This document shows, in pieces, positions 56,876 to 64,000 of a stretch of 64,000 bases of DNA. The notes below the pieces were generated by a model that saw only the letters and a program-made list of their open reading frames with translations, did not search any database and was not told the origin of the DNA. The position numbers were made by a program, and so were the translations under genes. This DNA comes from Streptomyces sp. H27-H5 (GTDB lineage Bacteria; Actinomycetota; Actinomycetes; Streptomycetales; Streptomycetaceae): the NCBI RefSeq assembly GCF_026627505.1, contig NZ_JAPNLK010000008.1, forward strand, positions 1 to 64,000, written 5' to 3'. The stretch's first letter is position 1; each line of letters opens with the position of its first letter.

Positions 56876-57550
56876 ATGAAGAGTGATCTTTTCGCGTCCG
56901 AGAACCTGGTCCAGCCCGCAGCCGCCCCCGGCATGACCCTGCAGAACGCCAAATCCGTCAAGTACGCCGTCAACGGCGAGATGCTCGCCCGCCAGGGCTC
57001 GATGGTCGCCTTCCGCGGCAACCTCCAGTTCGAGCGCAAGGGCCAGGGCATAGGTGGCATGCTCAAGCGCGCCGTCACCGGTGAGGGCCTCGCGCTGATG
57101 TCCGTACGCGGCCAGGGCGAGGCATGGTTCGCCCACCAGGCCGGCAACTGCTTCATCATCGACTTCGAGCCCGGCGACGCGCTCACCATCAACGGCCGCA
57201 ACGTCCTGTGCTTCGACCCCGGCCTGTCCTACGAGATCAAGATGGTCAAGGGCGCGGGCATGACCGGCGGCGGCCTCTTCAACAGCCTCTTCACCGGCAC
57301 CGGCAAGCTCGCCGTCGTCTGCGACGGCAACCCGATCATCATCCCGGTCACCGCCCAGGCCCCGGTGTTCGTCGACACGGACGCGGTCGTCGGCTGGAGC
57401 GCTTCCCTGGACACCGGACTGCACCGTTCCCAGTCCGTGGGGTCGATGATCCGCGGCGGCTCCGGCGAGGCCGTCCAACTCAAGCTCAGCGGCGAGGGCT
57501 TTGTCATCGTCCGCCCGAGCGAGGTCACCGAGGCGACCTCGGGCCATTGA
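56876..57550 (+). CDS. AIM24 family protein
   Basis: A 224-residue cytosolic protein of the AIM24/TerD-neighbour beta-fold family (KSVKYAVNGEMLARQGSMVAFRGN, GEGLALMSVRGQGEAWFA, VVCDGNPIIIP). The yeast namesake helps mitochondrial inner-membrane architecture; the bacterial role is unknown. The ATG at 56876 fits the family N-terminus. It stands alone between the PTH2-like gene and a small zinc-ribbon gene. Confidence 0.88.
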   Translation: MKSDLFASENLVQPAAAPGMTLQNAKSVKYAVNGEMLARQGSMVAFRGNLQFERKGQGIGGMLKRAVTGEGLALMSVRGQGEAWFAHQAGNCFIIDFEPGDALTINGRNVLCFDPGLSYEIKMVKGAGMTGGGLFNSLFTGTGKLAVVCDGNPIIIPVTAQAPVFVDTDAVVGWSASLDTGLHRSQSVGSMIRGGSGEAVQLKLSGEGFVIVRPSEVTEATSGH

Positions 57551-57701
57551 GACGGACGGAGGCGGGCCGCCGCCACGGCCGGCGGCGACCCTGGGCGCCG
57601 GCCACCGGATCGGTGGCGGTCCCGGTCGGCGCCCTCGTGGTCGCGGCGGGCATGGTGGCCTGCGACGTCGCCGCGCGGCGCGGCTGAGTACGCTCGGAGG
57701 C

Positions 57702-57899
57702 ATGGACCAGCCCCAGCAGGAGACCTCGTACTGTCCCGCCCCGGCCGCGCCCGCCGAGTCCGTCATGGTGGCCGGACCGCCCTACGCGGACTGCCTGGAG
57801 TGCGGCAAGCCCACCGAGTACGGGGTCGCGACCCCGGGCGTGGTGCTGTGCCCGGTGTGCGAGTGGCAGGAGGCGCAGCGCACCGCCTGCTCGGGCTGA
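57702..57899 (+). CDS. Small zinc-ribbon protein (65 residues)
   Basis: The 65-residue product has two CxxC pairs (CLECGK at about 31-36 and CPVCEW at about 50-55), a classic zinc ribbon, in a Pro/Ala-rich frame. CGGAGG stands right before the ATG at 57702, closer than usual. Function unknown. Conservation in other Streptomyces would support it as a gene. Confidence 0.65.
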   Translation: MDQPQQETSYCPAPAAPAESVMVAGPPYADCLECGKPTEYGVATPGVVLCPVCEWQEAQRTACSG

Positions 57900-57909
57900 C
57901 CCCGTACCC

Positions 57910-57928
57910 GGGTCCCGTACGCGGACCC
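57910..57928. terminator. Hairpin between the zinc-ribbon and deacetylase genes
   Basis: GGGTCC and GGACCC pair across a 7-base loop between two convergent genes, 10 bases after the zinc-ribbon stop. Confidence 0.45.
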
Positions 57929-57981
57929 CGTATCCGGTTCGCGCACCGGGGTCCCGCGTCCGCTGCCCGCTCGTGGTCCGC

Positions 57982-58887
57982 TCACTTCCCGATGAGCTCG
58001 GACACCTTCACGAAGCGGTAGCCGCGCTTGCGCAGCTCCGGGACGATCGTGTGGATGGCCTCCTCGGTGACGGGTGCGGCGCTGCGCGTGCAGTGCATGA
58101 CCACCACGGAGCCGGGCTTGACCCCGGCGAGCACCTGCTCGGCCACCGCGTCGGGGTCCTTGGCGAAGGCGTCCCCGCTGACCACGTCCCACTGGACGGC
58201 CGTCACCCTGGCGGTGGCGATGGCCCGCAGCGCCTGGTCGTCGTAACAGCCGCCGGGGAAGCGGAAGTACGGGACGGTGTTCACCGCGCCCGCCGTGCGG
58301 AAGGCGGCGAAGGCCCGGTCCACGTCGGCCCGGGCGGCGGCGCCGTCGAGGGTGGGCAGTCCGTAGCAGGGGGACTTGAAGGCGTGGTGGCTGTACGAGT
58401 GGTTCGCGATCTCGAAGTTCGGGTCGGTGCCGATCGCCTTCGCCTGGTCCGGGTACTCCTCGGCCCAGCGCCCCGTCATGAAGATCGTCGAGGGCACCTT
58501 GAGGGTGCGCAGGGTGGAGATCAGTTCGGGGTTGTCGAACCGTTCCCCCGAGGCGGCGCGCGGCCCCTGATCGGAGGTCATGTCGGCGTCGAAGGTCAAC
58601 GCCACCGTCTTGTCGGTCTGTCGCCTCGCCCGTTCGAAGACCGGGGTCAGGCCGTTGGGGCCGGGGGCGATGGTCGGGGCCTTGCCGGGCGCGCCGGGCC
58701 GAGGGGCCGTCGAGGAGCCCGGGGTTCCGGGAGAGGGGAAGGGGGACGCGGGGGTCGATGCCGCACGGGTGCCCATACGGGCCTCCCCGCCGGCCTGCGA
58801 CGTGCCGGTGCCGCCCGCGCATCCTGCGAGGGCGGCACCGAGGGCGGTCACGGCCGCGACGTTGCGCACTGAGACTGAAATGGTCAC
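57982..58887 (-). CDS. Polysaccharide deacetylase (NodB) lipoprotein
   Basis: A protein of about 301 residues. A short signal peptide ends at a lipobox LAGC (Cys23), followed by a long Pro/Ser/Ala linker to about residue 75. The NodB domain has TFDADMTSD (metal Asp), HSYSHH (metal His pair), RFPGGCYDDQ and the late VVMHC. It should remove acetyl groups from peptidoglycan or another glycan on the outer membrane face. The GTG at 58887 opens the signal peptide but lacks a ribosome site. It is 17 bases from the ppk2 stop, so it may depend on coupling. Confidence 0.85.
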   Translation of the reverse strand: MTISVSVRNVAAVTALGAALAGCAGGTGTSQAGGEARMGTRAASTPASPFPSPGTPGSSTAPRPGAPGKAPTIAPGPNGLTPVFERARRQTDKTVALTFDADMTSDQGPRAASGERFDNPELISTLRTLKVPSTIFMTGRWAEEYPDQAKAIGTDPNFEIANHSYSHHAFKSPCYGLPTLDGAAARADVDRAFAAFRTAGAVNTVPYFRFPGGCYDDQALRAIATARVTAVQWDVVSGDAFAKDPDAVAEQVLAGVKPGSVVVMHCTRSAAPVTEEAIHTIVPELRKRGYRFVKVSELIGK

Positions 58888-58904
58888 ATGAGCAAAATAT
58901 ATGA

Positions 58905-59879
58905 CTATGTGACAAGTAGTCGTTTGCGGCACTCCTCCACGTCGAAGTCACCCTTCGGGTACCGGGGCGCCAAGCCCTCCAGGTGCTCCAGCAGCAGGGT
59001 GCTGATCGCCCAGTCGCGGTACCACTTGCGGTCGGCGGGGACGACGAACCACGGCGCGGCGTCCGTGGAGCAGCGCTCCAGGGCCAGCTCGTAGGCGTGC
59101 CGGTACTCGCGCCACAGGAGGCGCTCCTCGATGTCGCCCCGGTTGAACTTCCAGTGCTTGTCCGGATCGTCGAGACGCGCCAGGAGCCGCTTGCGCTGCT
59201 CCTCGTAACCGATGTGGAGGAACACCTTCACCACGGTCACCCCGTCCTCCGCCAGGGACTCCTCGAACCGGTTGATCCGGGCGTACCGGCGGCCCAGTTG
59301 GCTGCGCGGCACGAGCTCGCGGACCCGGGCGATCAGGACGTCCTCGTAGTGCGAGCGGTCGAAGATGCCGATCTCGCCCGGCGCCGGGAGGGCCTTGGTG
59401 ACGCGCCACAGGAACGGGTGGCCCAGCTCCTCGGGTGTCGGCGCCTTGAACGCCCTGATCCGGCAGCCGGACGGGTTGAACTGGCCGATCACGTGCTTGA
59501 CCGTGCCGCCCTTGCCGCTGGTGTCCATGCCCTGGAGCACGAGCAGCACCCGCCGGCGGTCCCCGGCGGTGGACGACGCGTACAGCCGCTCCTGGAGGGA
59601 GGCCAGCGGCTCGGCCATCCGGGCGATCGCCTCCCGACCGGCCGCCTTGCCGGTGGGACCGACCGGGGTGCCGGCGGGGTCGAAGCGGCGGAGGTCGAGC
59701 CGCTCGCCCGCGGGAACCCGCAGGGCCTCCCGCAGGAGTGGGACGCTCCGCGCCCCCGCCCCGTCACCGCGCCCGCCCTTCCCCCGGCTCTTCCCCTTGT
59801 CCTTCCTCCCCTTCTCCTTCTCCTTGCCCCTGGTCCCGTTCTCGTCCTCGGCTTCGGGCGTGCTGCGCTTCCTGGCCAC
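58905..59879 (-). CDS. ppk2: Polyphosphate kinase 2 family protein
   Basis: A 324-residue enzyme that moves phosphate between polyphosphate and nucleotides. Walker A is QGMDTSGKGGT, the lid/Walker B segment is FDRSHYEDVL, and KHWKFNRGDIEER and the DRKWYRDWAIS motif fit class I PPK2. The first 42 residues are an unusual Lys/Glu/Gly/Arg tract (EKEKGRKDKGKSRGKGG) that may bind polyphosphate or nucleic acid. The direction (ADP, GDP or AMP) cannot be told. The start is the GTG at 59879. Confidence 0.88.
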   Translation of the reverse strand: MARKRSTPEAEDENGTRGKEKEKGRKDKGKSRGKGGRGDGAGARSVPLLREALRVPAGERLDLRRFDPAGTPVGPTGKAAGREAIARMAEPLASLQERLYASSTAGDRRRVLLVLQGMDTSGKGGTVKHVIGQFNPSGCRIRAFKAPTPEELGHPFLWRVTKALPAPGEIGIFDRSHYEDVLIARVRELVPRSQLGRRYARINRFEESLAEDGVTVVKVFLHIGYEEQRKRLLARLDDPDKHWKFNRGDIEERLLWREYRHAYELALERCSTDAAPWFVVPADRKWYRDWAISTLLLEHLEGLAPRYPKGDFDVEECRKRLLVT

Positions 59880-59952
59880 CTCTACCCCAATCGCGTCGGC
59901 TCCGTCCGATGGTGCAACACATCGAACGCGCTCGCGATGCGAGGTCGGCGGC

Positions 59953-61305
59953 TCAGTGCCAGGGGCCGGTCACCGCGAACGTGGTCCCCGGGTCATAGGC
60001 GTTGACGTACATCGTCCGCCGGTCGGGGGAGAAGGTGACCCCGGCGAACTCCCCCCACGCCGGGGCGCCCGGCCCCCCGATGTCGTCGGCGTTGCGGGCC
60101 ATCGGATAGACCTCCCCGCCGAGGGTCACGCCGAACACGTACTGGGCGCCGCCGCCGTCCTCGCACACCATCAGGCCGCCGTCCGGCGCCAGGCAGATGT
60201 TGTCGGGGGAGTCCCCGGGCAGTTCCACGTCGGAGGCCGGTCCGAAGAGCACGTCGAGCCGGAGCCGCGCCCGCAGCGGGTCGTAGAACCAGACCTGCCC
60301 GTGGTGGTCGGCTCCGGCGCCCTCGCCGGAGCGGGCGTAGCTGGACACGAAGTGGACGCCGCTGCCGCCCCAGTAACAGCCCTCCAGCTTCTGGGCGTGG
60401 GTGATCCCGCCCCGCCCGAAGTCCTGGAGGCGGATCGGGGTGTCGGCCGCCGAGGGATCCGGAACGGGCACCCACTCGACGGGGAACTCGGCCCCGGGCT
60501 CGTCCACCACGGCCAGGTCCGGGAGCCCCCGGACCCGCAGGGCCTCCAGGGTCCCGCCGGCCCGCAGGGACCCGGGGCCGGCGAGGGGGCGGGCGGGCAG
60601 GAAGCGGTAGAACAGCCCGAAGGGTCGGACGAAGGCGTCCTCGGTCTCGTAGACCACCCCGGTGTACGGGTCCACGGCGACGGCCTCGTGCGCGAAGCGG
60701 CCCAGCGCGGTCAGGGGGACCGCGCCCGAGCGGAGCGGGTCGACGGGGTCCACCTCGAAGACGAAGCCGTGGTCCTCGGTGTACCCGGCGGTGCCGGCCC
60801 GGTCCTCGGTCTCCTCGCAGCTGAGCCAGGTGTTCCAGGGGGTGCGGCCCCCCGCGCAGTTGACGGCGGTGCCGGCGAGGGCGACGCGTTCGGCGGTCAC
60901 CCGGCCGGTGCGGTCGAGCTCCAGGACGGTGCAGCCGCCGAGCGCCCGGGGATCGTAGGTCAGCCCCTCGACGGCGGGGACCCGGAGCGCGGCGGTGGTC
61001 CGGTTCTCGTGGTTGCGCACCAGGCGGACGGCTCCGCCGGGGCCCGCCGCGAAGGCGGCCATGCCGTCGCAGTTGGCGGGGACGGGGCCCTCGCCGGAAC
61101 GGAGCGGGTCGCCGGCGCGCGAGAGGACCCGGTACGAGAACCCGGCGGGCAGATCGAGCAGCCGGCGGGGGTCGGGCACCAGCGGCCCGTACCCCCGGGT
61201 CACCGGCTCCGCGCCGGCCGCCCCGGCGAACAGCGCGCCGAGGGATCCGCCGAAGGCGATGCCGATGCCGCCGGCGGTGAGCAGGCTGCGGCGGGTGACG
61301 GACAT
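59953..61305 (-). CDS. Tat-exported PhoX-like protein (DUF839)
   Basis: A 450-residue exported protein with a twin-arginine signal (TRRSLLTAGGIGIAFGG, Arg5-Arg6). The PhoX/DUF839 fold shows NHENRTTAALRVP, NTWLSCEETEDR, FGRFAHEAVAVDP-like sequence and DSPDNICLAPDGGLMVCED. PhoX enzymes are calcium/iron alkaline phosphatases that free phosphate from organic esters. The nearby ppk2 fits phosphate metabolism. No Pho box was identified. The ATG at 61305 opens the Tat signal. Confidence 0.82.
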   Translation of the reverse strand: MSVTRRSLLTAGGIGIAFGGSLGALFAGAAGAEPVTRGYGPLVPDPRRLLDLPAGFSYRVLSRAGDPLRSGEGPVPANCDGMAAFAAGPGGAVRLVRNHENRTTAALRVPAVEGLTYDPRALGGCTVLELDRTGRVTAERVALAGTAVNCAGGRTPWNTWLSCEETEDRAGTAGYTEDHGFVFEVDPVDPLRSGAVPLTALGRFAHEAVAVDPYTGVVYETEDAFVRPFGLFYRFLPARPLAGPGSLRAGGTLEALRVRGLPDLAVVDEPGAEFPVEWVPVPDPSAADTPIRLQDFGRGGITHAQKLEGCYWGGSGVHFVSSYARSGEGAGADHHGQVWFYDPLRARLRLDVLFGPASDVELPGDSPDNICLAPDGGLMVCEDGGGAQYVFGVTLGGEVYPMARNADDIGGPGAPAWGEFAGVTFSPDRRTMYVNAYDPGTTFAVTGPWH

Positions 61306-61532
61306 CGGCAACTCCCGGCGGTGGCGTCTGACATGTGACCGGGCCGTGGTACCACGCGGCCCGCCCCGCATCCGCCCGACGCGGCTCCCACCGGTGGGGT
61401 GTCACCCCACCGGGTGCCCGCCTCCGACCCGTCGAGGCCTCCGTCGCATCCCGGTCACCGGCGTCGGTCCGGGCGCTCCGGCCGGAGGGATCCGGGGGCG
61501 ACCCGCTCGGGCCGCGCCCCGGGACGCCGGTG

Positions 61533-61958
61533 TCAGAGCAGCTCGGCGGAGAGGGTGATCGTCGTACCCGACAGGGCCTGGCTGACCGGGCAGTTCTTCT
61601 TGGCGTCCTCGGCCGCGGCGGCGAAGCCCTCGGCGTCCAGACCCGGGACCTCGGCCCGCACGGTCAGGTGGATGCCGGTGATGCCCTCACCGGGCTGGAA
61701 CGTCACATCGGCCTTGGTCTCCACCCGGGTGGGGGGAGTGCCCGCGCCGTCCAGGCCGTGCGAGAGCGCCATCGAGTAGCAGCTGGAGTGCGCGGCCGCG
61801 ATCAGCTCCTCCGGGCTGGTCTTGCCGTTCGCGGCCTCGGCGCGCGAGGGCCAGGAGACGTCGAACGAGCCCTGACCGGAGGAGTCGAGGGTGACGACGC
61901 CGGCGCCCTTGAGGAGGCTGCCCTGCCAGTCGGTGTGGGCGGTACGCGTGGTGGCCAT
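61533..61958 (-). CDS. OsmC/Ohr-family peroxiredoxin-like protein
   Basis: The 141-residue product has the OsmC pair of reactive cysteines, Cys60 (AAAHSSCYSMALS) and Cys123 (KKNCPVSQAL). OsmC proteins reduce organic hydroperoxides in the cytosol. The length and pattern fit OsmC rather than Ohr. The start is the ATG at 61958. It is a single gene. Confidence 0.92.
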   Translation of the reverse strand: MATTRTAHTDWQGSLLKGAGVVTLDSSGQGSFDVSWPSRAEAANGKTSPEELIAAAHSSCYSMALSHGLDGAGTPPTRVETKADVTFQPGEGITGIHLTVRAEVPGLDAEGFAAAAEDAKKNCPVSQALSGTTITLSAELL

Positions 61959-62051
61959 GATGGATCCCTTCGCAGAGGTGGCAACGACCGGGCCGACCCA
62001 CGCGGGAACCTTGGACGGATCCGCACGGGAGGGGGCCCGGCGTTCCCCAAC

Positions 62052-63161
62052 CTACTGGGCCACCAGTGGCTTCGCGTCGCGCGCCAGGGCGGTGAGCCGG
62101 GATATGGCCCGGAAGTACTTCTTCCGATAGCCGCCGTTGAGCATTTCTTCACTGAACAGCCGGTCGAAGGGCAGTCCCGAGGCGAGTACGGGGACCTCCC
62201 GGTCGTACAGCCGGTCGGCCAGGACGACCAGGCGCAGGGCCGTCGACTGGTCGGGGATCGGGCCGACGTCGGTCAGGCAGACGGCCGACACCCCGTCCGT
62301 GAGCGCCCCGTAGCGGCTCGGGTGCACCTTCGCCAGGTGTTCCAGGAGCCCCGGGAAGTCGTCGAGGCTCGCGCCCGGGGTCGCGTACGCCGCCTTGGTG
62401 ACCTGCTCGTCCGAGAACGGCGCGGGCGCCTCGGGCAGGCCCCGGTGCCGGTAGTCCTGGCCGTCGATGCGCAGCGGCCGGAAGTGCGAGGACAGGCCCT
62501 GGATCTCCCGCAGGAAGTCGGCGGCGGCGAACCGGCCCTCGCCGAGCTTGCCGGGCAGCGTGTTGGAGGTGGCGGCCAGCGCCACGCCCTGCTCCACCAG
62601 GCGGCTCAGCAGCGAGGACACCAGCACGGTGTCGCCCGGGTCGTCGAGCTCGAACTCGTCGATGCACAGGAGCCGGTGCCCGCCCAGCGTCCGCACGGTC
62701 TGCTGGAAGCCCAGGGCGCCGACCAGGTTGGTCAGCTCCACGAAGGTGCCGAAGGCCTTCAGCGCCGGTTCCGCGGGGGTGGCGTGCCACAGGGAGGCGA
62801 GCAGGTGGGTCTTGCCGACGCCGTAGCCGCCGTCGAGGTACACCCCGCGCGGGGCGGCGGCGGGCGCGGCGGGCTTCCTCGCGAACCAGCGCCGCTTGCC
62901 GGAGCCGCTCGCGTGGGCCCCGCCCAGACCGGCCGCGAAGCCGGCGAGGACGGTGACGGCCTCGGACTGGCTCGGCTGCGTCGGGTCCGGGTCGTACGTC
63001 TCGAAGCGCACCGAGTCGAAGCGCGGCGGCGGCACCATCTCGGCGACGAGCCGCTCGGCGGGCACGTGCGGGGCGCGGGCGCACAGCGCCTGGGGGCCCT
63101 CGTCGGCTATCGGCGGCTGCCCGGCGGCGGCGGAACCAGAGGTCGAGACAGAGGTGGACAC
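62052..63161 (-). CDS. zapE: AFG1-like ATPase, cell division protein ZapE
   Basis: A cytosolic P-loop ATPase of about 369 residues. Walker A is GGYGVGKTHL (111-120) and Walker B is LCIDEFELDDPGD. The sensor stretch AATSNTLPGKL and the C-terminal RFDRLFSEEM-like region match AFG1/ZapE. In E. coli ZapE acts at the division ring under stress. The GTG at 63161 is a guess; GTG 63188 is also open but leaves only 9 bases to the divergent gene. Confidence 0.88.
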   Translation of the reverse strand: MSTSVSTSGSAAAGQPPIADEGPQALCARAPHVPAERLVAEMVPPPRFDSVRFETYDPDPTQPSQSEAVTVLAGFAAGLGGAHASGSGKRRWFARKPAAPAAAPRGVYLDGGYGVGKTHLLASLWHATPAEPALKAFGTFVELTNLVGALGFQQTVRTLGGHRLLCIDEFELDDPGDTVLVSSLLSRLVEQGVALAATSNTLPGKLGEGRFAAADFLREIQGLSSHFRPLRIDGQDYRHRGLPEAPAPFSDEQVTKAAYATPGASLDDFPGLLEHLAKVHPSRYGALTDGVSAVCLTDVGPIPDQSTALRLVVLADRLYDREVPVLASGLPFDRLFSEEMLNGGYRKKYFRAISRLTALARDAKPLVAQ

Positions 63162-63197
63162 AGCCCTTAACTCTACGGGGCGTGCCACACTGCACCG

Positions 63198-63971
63198 ATG
63201 CGACGCCTGTTCCCTGTGACCGATCAGACATCAGCAGCCCGGAGCGACCGCGAATGGTCGTTCGACGAGCTCGCGGACGCGTACGCGTACCCGGCGCTCG
63301 ACGCCGGCGCCCACTGGCTGCGGGCCAACATGGTCTCCACTCTGGACGGGGCCGCCCAGCACGACGGCCGCTCGCAGCCCATCTCGGGCGAGACCGACAT
63401 GCGGATCTTCGGCACCCTGCGGGCCCTGGCCGATGTGGTGGTCGTGGGTGCGGAAACGGTTCGCCAGGAGGGGTACCGGCCCGCCCGCGCCCGCGAGGCG
63501 TTCGCGGCCCGCCGCAGCGCCGCCGGTCAGGGCCCGGCCGCCGCCATCGCGGTGATCACCGCCTCCATGGATCTGGACTTCTCGCTGCCGCTCTTCACCT
63601 CCCCCCTGGTGCCCACGCTGGTGCTGACCGGTGCCGGGGCACCCGCGGAGCGGGTCGCGGAGGCCACCCGGGCCGGGGCCGAGGTCGTGGTGGCGGGCGA
63701 CGGGTCCGCCGTGGACCCCGCCCGGGCGGTGGGGGAGCTCGCGGCCCGGGGGCTGCGCCGCCAGCTGACCGAGGGCGGGCCGAGGCTGCTGGGCCAGTTC
63801 GTGGCCGCCGATGTGCTGGACGAGCTGTGTCTGACGATCTCCCCGACGATGACCGCGGGGGGCGCCCAGCGGATCTCCGGAGGGCCTTCCGTCACGGTTC
63901 CGCACCGGCTCGCGCCCGCCTGCGTACTGGAAGAGGCCGGGTTCCTCTTCACCAGTTACCGTCGGATCTGA
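63198..63971 (+). CDS. RibD C-terminal-domain (pyrimidine) reductase family protein
   Basis: A 257-residue NADPH-dependent reductase-like protein of the dihydrofolate-reductase fold shared with the RibD C-terminal domain. Typical parts are LRANMVSTLDGAAQ, DMRIFGTLRALADVVVVGAETVR, and TEGGPRLLGQFVAADVLDELCLTISP in two strands. Stand-alone forms are common in Streptomyces; the substrate is not settled. No riboflavin gene is adjacent. The ATG at 63198 diverges from zapE. Confidence 0.88.
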   Translation: MRRLFPVTDQTSAARSDREWSFDELADAYAYPALDAGAHWLRANMVSTLDGAAQHDGRSQPISGETDMRIFGTLRALADVVVVGAETVRQEGYRPARAREAFAARRSAAGQGPAAAIAVITASMDLDFSLPLFTSPLVPTLVLTGAGAPAERVAEATRAGAEVVVAGDGSAVDPARAVGELAARGLRRQLTEGGPRLLGQFVAADVLDELCLTISPTMTAGGAQRISGGPSVTVPHRLAPACVLEEAGFLFTSYRRI

Positions 63972-64000
63972 CAAGGGGCGGAATTTGTCGTTCCGCTTAG

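Noticed and set aside
57547..57687. A 46-codon frame starting TTG with a hydrophobic end after the AIM24 gene
   Set aside because: It begins inside the AIM24 stop, has no ribosome site and uses a rare start. Too weak to call a gene.

Overview
This window is a stretch of Streptomyces chromosome. GC content is very high, the third codon position is almost always G or C, and many genes start with GTG behind AGGAG-type ribosome sites. Several genes are diagnostic of the genus: the sporulation regulator WhiI, the NgcEFG chitobiose importer, Rok7B7 with XylFGH, and the coproporphyrin-type haem genes. From memory, without a search, the order aconitase - ngcEFG - rok7B7 - xylFGH - dxs - amino acid permease - fadBA - rnd - whiI - DUF3000 - hemE - hemY - hemQ matches the S. 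coelicolor core region around SCO5998 to SCO6050. No rRNA, tRNA, CRISPR array, insertion sequence or prophage gene was seen.

Layout. 1-8300: the tail of an unknown gene, a DHA2-family drug exporter, a cytochrome P450, a MurA-like enolpyruvyl transferase fused to an HTH domain, a Tat-exported amidohydrolase and a LacI regulator. 8300-14900: aconitase behind a palindrome and an iron-box-like site, then the N,N'-diacetylchitobiose importer ngcEFG behind a DasR-like site. 14880-18990: an MgtC-family protein and the Mg2+ P-type ATPase MgtA, the latter with a structured 5' leader that carries a short leader peptide. 18990-28100: rok7B7, xylFGH, dxs, an APC permease and a GNAT acetyltransferase. 28100-38600: a cell-wall glycopolymer cluster made of an LCP ligase, a family 2 glycosyltransferase, an SGNH esterase, a fused nucleotidyltransferase-SDR of CDP-ribitol-synthase type, a TagF-like polymerase and two propeller-like proteins. 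38700-44430: fadBA beta-oxidation genes, RNase D and whiI. 44700-51450: DUF3000, hemE, a CoA-disulfide-reductase-like flavoprotein, a DUF4349 lipoprotein, hemY (cgoX) and hemQ (chdC). 51570-64000: a secreted S33 peptidase, a DUF692/MNIO enzyme coupled to a membrane protein with a Cys-Gly-Ser tail, a PTH2-like protein, AIM24, a zinc ribbon, a polysaccharide deacetylase lipoprotein, PPK2, a PhoX-like protein, OsmC, ZapE and a RibD-C reductase.

How the genes work together. The carbon module imports chitin- and xylan-derived sugars and feeds them to central metabolism (aconitase, DXS). The glycopolymer genes would build and attach a teichoic-type polymer. HemE, HemY and HemQ are three steps of the coproporphyrin-dependent haem route.

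The most exciting candidate is the coupled pair at 53374-55736. An MNIO (DUF692) enzyme of the class that modifies cysteines in peptides is translated together with a TIGR04222 membrane protein whose last 76 residues are almost only Gly, Ser and Cys, with ten regularly spaced cysteines. This looks like a membrane-anchored, RiPP-like modification system. Two further leads are the MgtL-like leader peptide of mgtA and a shared TATCTC-N6-GAGAT motif in front of both the HTH-MurA gene and the aconitase gene.
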